Shown in pieces: positions 1-6,014 of a stretch of DNA of 6,317 nucleotides. Position 1 is the stretch's first letter, and each line of letters starts with the position of its first letter. The DNA lies in contig DUKU01000027.1 of assembly GCA_013329135.1 (NCBI GenBank), positions 4,151 to 10,467 on the forward strand, written 5' to 3'. The position numbers and the translations under genes were made by a program. Under the pieces are notes generated by a model. The model saw nothing but the letters and a program-made list of their open reading frames with translations, did no database searches and was not told the DNA's origin. This DNA comes from Thermoplasmata archaeon. GTDB lineage: Archaea; Thermoplasmatota; Thermoplasmata; UBA10834.

Positions 1-920
1 AGGCTCGTGGCCAGTATCCGGCCCTCGCCCTTGGATGTCTGGTGGCCCTCGGGGTCCACGACCTCCATGATGGCCCTCTCGGTGTCCACGTGCATGCCCC
101 TGTGCTCGAGGCACTCGAACGCGGACACGCCCCCGTCGTTGAGGCCGTAGGTGTCGAGCACCTCGCACCTGAACACATCCTCGATGCCCTTCCTGGCCTC
201 GGGGAAGAGCTTCTCGGCGGTCGTGAACACGGCCACGGGGGACTTGACCTGGACATTGTTCTCTTTGAGCCACTTGGAGAAGAAGTATATCGAGGACGCG
301 TAGCCGAACATGAACTTGGGCGTGAACCTGTTGATCGAGTCAGCATACGAGCGCATGTGCGCCTCGTCCATGTCGAACGACGAGAGCATCCGGATGTTCT
401 TGACGACCTCGTGCACATGCCTCGTGGCGGACGACCCGACGCCCATGGTCAGAGAGGAGCCGCCCATGAAGACCGTCCTGTCCCCGAGCTGGTAGCCAGC
501 GTACGACCAGCCACGGTACAGGTGACACATGCTGAGCATCTTGTCGTACCTGCTCATCCTGTAAGGGAACGGTGTGCCCGTGGACCCTCCGGTGGCTTTG
601 CGTTCGTACCTCCTGGTAGCGAGGTCGGACGGGACGAACGCATCACAGTTGGCCTTGATGACGTCCTTCGTGAGCACCGGGAGCCTCTCGAGGTCCCCGA
701 TGGTCCTGAAGTCGTCCGGCCTGAGGTTCCGTTCCTTGAGAAGGTCGTGATAGTACGGGACCTTGTCGTACGCGAACATCATCAGCGCGCGCAGAGAGGA
801 TGCCTGGTCCCCGACCAGCTCCTCGCGGCTCCTGAACTGGTTCTTCATGAGCCGCCTGTAGTGGTCCATGAAGCCGGGATAGATGAGCTGATGGGCGAGT
901 CTGAACATCACGCCTGCCAT
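1..920 (-). CDS. PaaK/CapK-type adenylate-forming ligase (phenylacetate-CoA ligase family), N-terminal part
   Basis: Reading the minus strand from an ATG at 920 gives 306 uninterrupted codons that run off the left edge, so the C-terminal third or so is missing (family members are usually about 430-450 residues). Residues 109-117 read ATGGSTGTP, the phosphate-binding loop of AMP-forming ligases. Residues 258-262 read YGLND, in the place of the family YGxxE motif and with D for the usual E. The stretch TTAEKLFP (233-240) precedes it as in CapK/PaaK proteins, and the N-terminus (YDKVPYYHDLL, then LPVLTKD) is typical of the group. The family activates a carboxylate with ATP, usually to an acyl-CoA; the substrate cannot be read here, and relatives act in aromatic-acid catabolism or surface-polysaccharide clusters. 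The start is supported by a GAGGTGG site 6 nt upstream. It lies 93 nt downstream of the MFS gene on the same strand. The family call is firm, the substrate unknown. Confidence 0.85.
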   Translation of the reverse strand, partial: MAGVMFRLAHQLIYPGFMDHYRRLMKNQFRSREELVGDQASSLRALMMFAYDKVPYYHDLLKERNLRPDDFRTIGDLERLPVLTKDVIKANCDAFVPSDLATRRYERKATGGSTGTPFPYRMSRYDKMLSMCHLYRGWSYAGYQLGDRTVFMGGSSLTMGVGSSATRHVHEVVKNIRMLSSFDMDEAHMRSYADSINRFTPKFMFGYASSIYFFSKWLKENNVQVKSPVAVFTTAEKLFPEARKGIEDVFRCEVLDTYGLNDGGVSAFECLEHRGMHVDTERAIMEVVDPEGHQTSKGEGRILATS

Positions 921-926
921 GCGAAG

Positions 927-933
927 CCACCTC
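927..933 (-). promoter_or_regulatory. Ribosome-binding site of the ligase gene
   Basis: The minus strand reads GAGGTGG followed by six bases and ATG. This closely matches the archaeal/bacterial anti-Shine-Dalgarno complement GGAGGTGA and fixes the start at 920 in preference to the in-frame ATG at residue 5. Confidence 0.7.
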
Positions 934-934
934 G

Positions 935-946
935 GGGGCCGGCCCC
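935..946. repeat. 12-bp perfect palindrome upstream of the ligase gene
   Basis: GGGGCCGGCCCC is self-complementary and sits just upstream of the ribosome-binding site of the ligase. It could be an operator half-site pair or a leader hairpin, but in DNA this GC-rich such a palindrome can also arise by chance. Confidence 0.35.
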
Positions 947-1004
947 TCGGCCGATTGTATCCGCGAGGGATGCTATGAAGGTATTCATCTGGCTGTCAGC
1001 CGAA

Positions 1005-1021
1005 GGAAGTGGGTCACTTCC
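1005..1021. repeat. 7-bp hairpin spanning the stop codon of the MFS gene
   Basis: The plus strand reads GGAAGTG, GGT, CACTTCC: a perfect 7-bp inverted repeat with a 3-base loop. The minus-strand TGA stop of the MFS gene (1014-1016) begins in the loop and ends in the stem. No T-run follows on the minus strand, so it is not a classical intrinsic terminator. It may stabilise the transcript end or attenuate read-through into the ligase gene. Confidence 0.35.
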
Positions 1022-2498
1022 CGGACGGGGCACCTGGCATGCGAGGTCCCTCCTCTGGGAGCGCTTTCCTATTCTTGAGGAGCAGGGCCAGCAACACCCC
1101 GATGCCCATGAACACCGAGCTCATGAGGAATATGATCTGATACGCGGAGTCGTCTGGTACGACGCCGATCCCGGCGACATACGATGAGTGGTCGGATATG
1201 ATGACCGCGGCGACCGCCGGTCCAGCGACGGAACCCGATGTCCTCACGATCATGGTCATCGCCGTCGAGATGCCGGTCTCCTCCCTTGGGGTCGATATCA
1301 CTATCATGTTGATGCTGCCGACCATGGCGAAGGCCGTGCCCGAGCCCATGATGGTTATGCCAATCATGACCTCGAGCTCGGTCGCGTGGTTGAAGTAGAG
1401 GGATATGAACCCGGCAATTGACATGACCATGCCGAACGTCATCGGCCATTTCGGCCCGTGCTTCCTGACCAGAAGGCCCACGGTGGGGCCGAGGATGAGA
1501 GTCAGGATCGAAGTGGGGAGGTTCAGGAACCCTATGTGGGTCGCATCAAGGCCGAAGTTGAAGCCCGCGAGCGCAGCGATCGTCTGCGACACCGTGAACA
1601 GCGCGAACCCGATCATGAACCCGATGGCGTTCGTGAGCGCGATGTTCCTCTCCTTGAGGAGCGACGGCCTCACGAGCGGCTCCTTGGCCTTCGTCTGCCA
1701 GTATGCGAATGAGAGGAGGGATGCCATCGACAGGATCAGCAGCCCCACGATGAGCGGGTCCGCCCACCCCCGATCCCTCGTCTCGGTGATGCCCACAAGG
1801 AACGATACGAGCGTGAGTGCGAGCAGGGCGGCGCCGATGTAGTCAATCTTGACCTTCAGCCGGACCGGGGACTCCTTCACCTTGAACGCGACCAAGAGTG
1901 TGGCGAAGACGACGAAGGGAACGACCGTGTGATAGGTCCATTGCCAGCCGAACGTGTCCGTCACGTACCCACCCAGCAGGAACCCGACTGCTGTGCCCAC
2001 GCCGAACATGGCGGATACGACGCCCTGGGCGATGGCGATCTTATCCATCGGGAACTCGTCCCTGATGAGCGAGAACGCCAGAGGGAACATGGACATCCCG
2101 AGGCCCTGGACGGCCCTGAACCCGATCATGACGTATATCGAGTCCGAGACATCCCTCGAGAAGCCTGTGAGCGTGACCGCGACCGTGTATATCGTCATCG
2201 CGATGAGCAGCATCTTCTTCTTGCCGTAGATGTCCCCCAGCTTGCCGAATATGGGGATCGCGACCGCCCCGACGACCAGATAGATCGTGATGATCCACGA
2301 CGCGAGGGAGTAGTCCTCCGGTGTGAGCGAGAAGTCCGCCATGACTATCGGAAGCGACGGGAACGCCATCGCCTCGACGTACATGATCATGATCGCGATG
2401 GACGAGAGCAGCACCAGCAGGAACGTGGGGTTGTTCACTCTCCCGTTTGCGGAGCCGTTCACACTCATTAAGGCACGGCGAGAACTCACCCCGCTCAT
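1014..2498 (-). CDS. MFS transporter, DHA2-like with about 14 helices (drug/proton antiporter type)
   Basis: This 494-residue integral membrane protein has about 14 hydrophobic segments, the first near 26-48 after a polar N-terminus and the last near 455-474, which fits the DHA2 class in length and layout. Motif A is GKLGDIYGKKK (85-95) in the loop between helices 2 and 3. RAVQGLG (128-134) matches motif B. The glycine-rich GVGTAVGFLLGG (166-177) matches the antiporter motif C region, and WQW (185-187) corresponds to the WRW motif of 14-helix members. Characterised members export drugs or other amphipathic compounds with proton exchange; the substrate here is unknown. The start at 2498 has only weak upstream complementarity (AAGGG). 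An ATG at 2468 is an alternative that would keep every helix. The gene is divergent from the MttB-like gene and 93 nt upstream of the ligase, so co-expression with the ligase is possible. Confidence 0.9.
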   Translation of the reverse strand: MSGVSSRRALMSVNGSANGRVNNPTFLLVLLSSIAIMIMYVEAMAFPSLPIVMADFSLTPEDYSLASWIITIYLVVGAVAIPIFGKLGDIYGKKKMLLIAMTIYTVAVTLTGFSRDVSDSIYVMIGFRAVQGLGMSMFPLAFSLIRDEFPMDKIAIAQGVVSAMFGVGTAVGFLLGGYVTDTFGWQWTYHTVVPFVVFATLLVAFKVKESPVRLKVKIDYIGAALLALTLVSFLVGITETRDRGWADPLIVGLLILSMASLLSFAYWQTKAKEPLVRPSLLKERNIALTNAIGFMIGFALFTVSQTIAALAGFNFGLDATHIGFLNLPTSILTLILGPTVGLLVRKHGPKWPMTFGMVMSIAGFISLYFNHATELEVMIGITIMGSGTAFAMVGSINMIVISTPREETGISTAMTMIVRTSGSVAGPAVAAVIISDHSSYVAGIGVVPDDSAYQIIFLMSSVFMGIGVLLALLLKNRKALPEEGPRMPGAPSGK

Positions 2499-2531
2499 AA
2501 TCCCTTCGCCTTAGGCGCTCTCACCCTTGAG

Positions 2532-2574
2532 CCAAGTATTAGTAAGAGGTCTGCATACGGTTCCCAAATACTAG
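2532..2574. promoter_or_regulatory. Pair of 11-bp near-repeats in the divergent spacer
   Basis: CCAAGTATTAG (2532-2542) recurs as CCAAATACTAG (2564-2574), 9 of 11 bases identical with two transitions. The spacing is exactly 32 bp, about three helical turns, so both copies face the same side of the helix. These are the most AT-rich parts of the spacer between the transporter and methyltransferase genes. They could be two binding sites for one regulator or the AT-rich cores of divergent archaeal promoters. The sequence does not decide between these. Confidence 0.4.
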
Positions 2575-2589
2575 CCTCGGCGACCAAGA

Positions 2590-2606
2590 CCGGTCATATC
2601 GACCGG
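2590..2606. promoter_or_regulatory. Perfect inverted repeat, candidate operator of the methyltransferase gene
   Basis: CCGGTC, ATATC, GACCGG is a perfect 6+6 inverted repeat with a 5-bp AT-rich centre, ending 49 bp before the methyltransferase ATG. Size and symmetry suit a dimeric helix-turn-helix repressor or activator. As RNA it would form a short hairpin in the leader. No regulator gene lies in the window to pair with it. Confidence 0.4.
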
Positions 2607-2643
2607 CGCCTTCTGGACGCTGTGGCGCAACAGGACTGACAAC

Positions 2644-2647
2644 GAGG
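2644..2647 (+). promoter_or_regulatory. Weak ribosome-binding site of the MttB-like gene
   Basis: GAGG lies 8 bases before the ATG at 2656. The frame is open upstream back to a TAG at 2572-2574 but holds no ATG or GTG there, so 2656 is the first conventional start. Confidence 0.5.
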
Positions 2648-2655
2648 CGATCAAC

Positions 2656-4110
2656 ATGCAGGGCGTGAAGTGCGGTTACAGGCTCAAGGTTCTGACGGAC
2701 GACCAGGTCGACACTATCCACGAGGCCTCTCTCAAGATACTCGAGAAGACCGGCGTGAGGTTCGACAGCGAGAAGGCCCATGCGAGGCTGCTCAAAGCCG
2801 GCGCCGTCAAGCATCCGACCAGGGCGAACGTGCTCACGTTCCCCAGAAGCATGGTCGAGGATGCGATCAAGAAGATACCGCACTACGCCAAGGCGTGCGC
2901 CAGGGACCCGAAGAACGACATGGTCTTCGACGGTGAGACCATGTACGCGCACTCCCTGGGCGGCAACCCGCTCATGAGGGACATGGACACCGGAGAGCAC
3001 CGGATGTCCACACTGAAGGACGTCCAGGACGCGACGAGGCTCATGGACGCCCTGCCGTTCTGCCATTCGATATCCAACCTCGTGGTCGCGACGGACGTGC
3101 CGCCCGACGTCCTCCCTGTCAAGACCATGGAGGCCATGATGAAGAACACGACCAAGTGCGTGTCCGGCTACGCCCTCGATGAGGATACAGTGGACATCAT
3201 GGTCAAGATGTGGGCATGCGTCACGGGAGGCGTCGAGGAGCTCAGGAAGAGGCCTCTGTTCTCAGTGTACGGCTCCCCCAGCAGCCCGCTCACATGGGAC
3301 AAGCACGCGTCGGAAGTCATGATCAGGGGCGCGGAGTACGGCGCCCCCGTGGACCTCGTGCCCTGCCCCATATGCGGTGGGACGGCCCCGGTCACGCTCG
3401 CAGGAGGACTCGCGCAGCAGAACGCTGAGATGCTCTCGGGTGTCATGCTCGTCCAGACAGTGGACCCGAAGATACCGAACCAGTACTCCGGCAGGCTCAG
3501 CATGATGGACCTCAGGACGGGCAAGAACATCTGGGGCGTGCCCGAGATGGCCCTGGCATCAGCGGCCACGGTCCAGATCGCCCACAAGTACAACATGATC
3601 GCGGACGTCTACGGCGTCACCGCGGACGGCAACCAGTTCGACATGCAGATGGGCATCGAGAGGGTCCTCGGAGCGCTGCTCCCAGCGGCCGCAGGCGCGG
3701 ACAACCTGTCCGGCATAGGCGGTGCGTGGGACAACGCGGCGAGCTACGAGATGCTTGTCATTGACAACGAGATCTTCGCGAACGTGTTCAGGGCCGTCGA
3801 GGGCATCAAGGTCGATGACCAGCACCTCGCCCTGGACATCATCGACAAGGTGGGCCCGATGGGCAACTACCTCGCCCAGATGCACACGATGAAGAACATC
3901 AAGGAGATCCGGCAGTCGCCGCTCTTCGACAAGCGCAATCCCGACAAGGCGAAGGCCGAGGGCATCAGGCCCGTCCAGGATGTCGCGCGTGACATGGCCA
4001 AGAAGATCCTCAAGGAGCACCAGGTCACCCCGCTCGACAAGGACCAGGACAGACAGCTGGTCGCGGTGGTCAAGGAAGCGGAGAAGAAGCTCATAGGGCG
4101 CCGCCGATGA
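2656..4110 (+). CDS. MttB-superfamily corrinoid-dependent methyltransferase, non-pyrrolysine type
   Basis: The 484-residue length fits the trimethylamine methyltransferase (MttB) superfamily. The N-terminus LTDDQVDTIHEASLKILEKT (13-32) is the family opening. YSGRLSMMDLRTGKNIWGVPE (277-297) matches the conserved YxGxxxxxDxxTGxxxxGxPE block; YGVTADGNQFDMQMGIE (319-335) follows as in family members. The fold is a TIM barrel that moves a methyl group from a methylated amine to a cobalt corrinoid protein. True trimethylamine enzymes carry pyrrolysine at an in-frame TAG; this frame has none and ends in TGA, placing it with the large non-pyrrolysine branch. Characterised members of that branch demethylate glycine betaine, proline betaine, carnitine or gamma-butyrobetaine; the substrate here cannot be read. 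No corrinoid protein or activator gene lies nearby. The lysine-rich C-terminus is a normal ending, with no sign of truncation. Family firm, substrate unknown. Confidence 0.9.
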   Translation: MQGVKCGYRLKVLTDDQVDTIHEASLKILEKTGVRFDSEKAHARLLKAGAVKHPTRANVLTFPRSMVEDAIKKIPHYAKACARDPKNDMVFDGETMYAHSLGGNPLMRDMDTGEHRMSTLKDVQDATRLMDALPFCHSISNLVVATDVPPDVLPVKTMEAMMKNTTKCVSGYALDEDTVDIMVKMWACVTGGVEELRKRPLFSVYGSPSSPLTWDKHASEVMIRGAEYGAPVDLVPCPICGGTAPVTLAGGLAQQNAEMLSGVMLVQTVDPKIPNQYSGRLSMMDLRTGKNIWGVPEMALASAATVQIAHKYNMIADVYGVTADGNQFDMQMGIERVLGALLPAAAGADNLSGIGGAWDNAASYEMLVIDNEIFANVFRAVEGIKVDDQHLALDIIDKVGPMGNYLAQMHTMKNIKEIRQSPLFDKRNPDKAKAEGIRPVQDVARDMAKKILKEHQVTPLDKDQDRQLVAVVKEAEKKLIGRRR

Positions 4111-4321
4111 CGTGATGGACACAGGATAATGGGCCGGTCGAAGAGCCTCACCACAACCAGGTAGCCGATAGAGAATGCGCGAAGCCTGTCCTGCTTGTCC
4201 AAGCTCGATAAGCACTGACTGAACGAGTATCAGACAAGAAGCCGCGTAGAACTCCCACCCAATACAGCCAGTTGGGGACATGCGTCGCGTCTGCAGAACA
4301 CAAGTCTGCGAGGGTTGAGTC
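4111..4321. other. Spacer without a recognisable gene
   Basis: These 211 bases separate the methyltransferase stop from the converging 193-codon gene. I see no T-rich terminator, no tRNA T-arm signature and no convincing short gene. Minus-strand frames stay open from inside the methyltransferase into this stretch (an ATG at 4281 and another at 4202), with hydrophobic runs such as FYAASCLILVQSVLIEL. Most of their length is antisense to the methyltransferase, so they are better read as shadows or at most gene debris. GC content begins to fall here. Confidence 0.5.
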
Positions 4322-4903
4322 TCAGATTCTGGAAGGACACGAAGTAGGGTTCGGAATGGACCACTGGCACCTCTTGACCACTTCCGGCGGAAGTGAGTCG
4401 ACCATCAGAGACTTGACAGACTGGGCGTATTCCGCGAGGAGCTCATTCCTCTTCAGTATATTATCAGACAGCTTCTGGGGCATTGCCACGCCCAACTGCT
4501 TTGTGAGCAGGTAGTATCTCGCATTGATGGCGATGCGCATCTTCTTGCACTTGCCCCCAGGCAGACCATGTGCGACGACGATTCCTATCCGGTAGTATGG
4601 TCTGTTCGGCTGCACAGGAGGAACGTGGAGGTGCATCGACTGCACCGAAGCATACGGGATCATGATACTCTCATGCCTGCCCTTGAGCTCACCCAAATCG
4701 CCGACTCTCACGTGGTGGACGAAACCAGCCTTGATGGGCATGCCACGATTCCTGCTCTTGGGGACGCGGACAAGGAGCAACTCCTCGCGGGTGAGAACAA
4801 GATCGTATATCTTGCCACCGAACCAGCCGTGTGTCGCAATGACTTTTTCAATCACTGGAACCTCGTCGGTCATTGATATTCGCCCTACTCGAATCAGCTG
4901 CAT
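4322..4903 (-). CDS. Uncharacterised protein with a PH-like strand pattern
   Basis: I do not recognise a named family. The 193-residue product has no signal peptide or membrane helix. Residues 20-47 (hydrophobic strands around KIYDLVLTREELLLVRVP), then ESIMIPYASVQSMHLHV (78-94), YYRIGIVVAH (103-112) and KKMRIAIN (120-127) give the strand-turn-strand order seen in bacterial pleckstrin-homology-like domains, where a 'ltxexlxxv' strand precedes an 'ipyxxI' strand. A helical tail (about 143-175) and a polar C-terminus follow. Role unknown; such domains bind lipids or proteins. Two starts are possible: ATG at 4903, or ATG at 4873 (residue 11), after which the sequence looks more protein-like; neither has a clear ribosome-binding site. 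The gene ends toward the methyltransferase and begins 128 nt downstream of the RHS remnant on the same strand, an order compatible with an RHS-associated partner but not proof of one. Confidence 0.65.
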   Translation of the reverse strand: MQLIRVGRISMTDEVPVIEKVIATHGWFGGKIYDLVLTREELLLVRVPKSRNRGMPIKAGFVHHVRVGDLGELKGRHESIMIPYASVQSMHLHVPPVQPNRPYYRIGIVVAHGLPGGKCKKMRIAINARYYLLTKQLGVAMPQKLSDNILKRNELLAEYAQSVKSLMVDSLPPEVVKRCQWSIPNPTSCPSRI

Positions 4904-5031
4904 TCATACTTCAACGTAGTGTCGGCGCGGGTTGAAGATTGACCACTCCGCTTCGGCCCTCATACCAGCCCCCAGTCGATCAGGGACCGGATGGGACGGG
5001 TCAACATTAGACCGGCGGAACTGGCAACTTT

Positions 5032-5280
5032 TCAACCGCCATTGACAGTTGGGTCGATGAACCTCAACGGATTGTTCGCGCAGTAGACATACCGGTTCAT
5101 CGTCTGCGGCGAGCTCAAGCTCCCAAGCCCCGGATCGAGCGACATCCACCGACCCAGGGACGGCATCATGTATCTCGCGCCGATATAGTACAGCTCCGAC
5201 ACGGAATTGTACATCTCGCCGGCGAACAGGACGGTCTCTGAGCCCTTGAGCGAGTACGGAACGCCGAAAGGCTCGCAATC
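5032..5280 (-). pseudogene. Orphan RHS-repeat core fragment
   Basis: The minus strand encodes EPFGVPY, then FAGEMYNSVSELYYIGARYM, SLGRWMSLDPGLGS and NRYVYCANNPLRFIDP, which is the end of the RHS-repeat-associated core (family pattern DPFG, YYxxARYYDPxxGRFxxxDP, NxYxYxxNNPxxxxDP). The stretch closes with TGA six residues after DP, where complete RHS proteins continue into a variable, often toxic, C-terminal domain. Upstream the frame stays open only to a TGA at 5347-5349, and residues before about 5280 no longer resemble RHS repeats. The many upstream YD repeats and the shell are absent. The only in-frame ATG (5214) lies inside the core. This is therefore a displaced or truncated tip, comparable to the orphan rhs tips known in bacteria. 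GC content (143 of 240 bases over 5041-5280) is above that of its flanks. An intact small protein from 5214 (60 residues) is possible but unlikely. Confidence 0.75.
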
Positions 5281-5381
5281 AGAAAGGGATTCCTGCGTAA
5301 TGTGGGCTCGGACACATGCGGACTTCGAGACAAATCGTATCTCATCTCACACGCGAGCCGACGTAACCATCCCGAACGCAG

Positions 5382-6014
5382 TCAAGGCTGGAAAGACCCT
5401 GACAAGGCCCGATCAAGTTTCTTCTGCGCTTGAATGCGCTTGCTGGAAGGGACATTGGCCAGAACCGCCTGAGCGAAGTACGCCAGATTCTCGAAAACTG
5501 GTGTAACTGCTATGATGCCCTTTTCGGTCCTGAGAAAGAAGTTGTCGAGGACCGGAATCCACTTGACAGATACAACCTCGTCCCAGGAAACATAGAATCT
5601 GCCGTTCCACGGAGAGCGCGTGAATATTCCACTCTTGGTAACAATACGATAGCTGCCATAAGGTTCAAGAAACAGGATCCACGGCCCCAGACCAATACCA
5701 CACAGAAACAATGAGGAGCCGACAACGTTAGACCAAGTGTCTTCAACATTCTCAGCCAGAGAGATGAGCACTGCAAGCACGAGGGGAACACCCAATACGA
5801 TTAGGGCGAGGCCCCATACCGCCTTCTTCCTGGACGCTCCATACACAAGCACCCTTGCATCCTCAGCTACATTCTTGCCAGATCTTGGCTTCGATGACAA
5901 CTCGGCCAGGGTTTCATCAAGCTGAGATTCGACTCTGCTGACCCACCGTTTGAACAGCGCGTAGACTCCGAGTTGACTCAACAAAAAAAGCACAGGAACT
6001 ATCAACATCAACAC
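5382..6014 (-). CDS. Membrane protein with three helices and a C-terminal PH-like domain
   Basis: No named family is recognised. The 210-residue product has three hydrophobic segments (about 1-20, 66-86 and 98-116) with a charged linker between the first two (22-64). After the last helix comes a soluble part, 118-188, whose strands (GSYRIVTKSGIFTRS, RFYVSWDEVVSVKWI, NFFLRTEKGIIAVTP) followed by a helix (FENLAYFAQAVLANV) resemble membrane-anchored bacterial PH domains. It probably sits in the cytoplasmic membrane with the PH-like part on one face; function unknown. The frame opens at a TGA 3 nt before GTG at 6014; GTG at 6014 and ATG at 6008 are both usable, with GGGGATGA at 6018-6025 as ribosome-binding site, so the N-terminus cannot be longer in this frame. 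Seven consecutive T on the coding strand (5984-5990) lie in the first helix and could be a slippage or sequencing-error site. Confidence 0.7.
   Translation of the reverse strand: MLMLIVPVLFLLSQLGVYALFKRWVSRVESQLDETLAELSSKPRSGKNVAEDARVLVYGASRKKAVWGLALIVLGVPLVLAVLISLAENVEDTWSNVVGSSLFLCGIGLGPWILFLEPYGSYRIVTKSGIFTRSPWNGRFYVSWDEVVSVKWIPVLDNFFLRTEKGIIAVTPVFENLAYFAQAVLANVPSSKRIQAQKKLDRALSGSFQP

Noticed and set aside
42..1187. A 381-codon open frame on the plus strand
   Set aside because: It lies antisense to the ligase and runs into the end of the MFS gene. Its product is rich in H, R, E, V and P without motifs, while the minus strand encodes clear family motifs with a good ribosome-binding site. 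It is a by-product of GC-rich codon bias.
1929..2471. A 180-codon plus-strand frame within the MFS gene
   Set aside because: Its composition (runs of R, D, E and H) is that of an antisense shadow, and the MFS motifs on the opposite strand are unambiguous.
2656..4110. Pyrrolysine-containing trimethylamine methyltransferase
   Set aside because: The frame contains no TAG and ends in TGA at full family length, so nothing supports amber read-through or a pyrrolysine residue.
3559..4281. A 240-codon minus-strand frame overlapping the methyltransferase
   Set aside because: Over most of its length it is antisense to a well-conserved gene, and the translation (many L, V, D, R and H) shows the usual pattern of a mirror frame.
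4111..4321. RNA gene or CRISPR array in the spacer
   Set aside because: No regularly spaced repeats, cloverleaf arms or T-arm consensus could be found there.
4904..5278. A 124-codon minus-strand frame across the RHS fragment
   Set aside because: It covers the RHS core in a different frame and shows no motif; the RHS match is in the other frame.
5032..5281. RHS toxin with its own C-terminal toxin domain
   Set aside because: A stop codon follows the core almost at once, and the sequence between it and the next gene has no continuing open frame that looks like a toxin.
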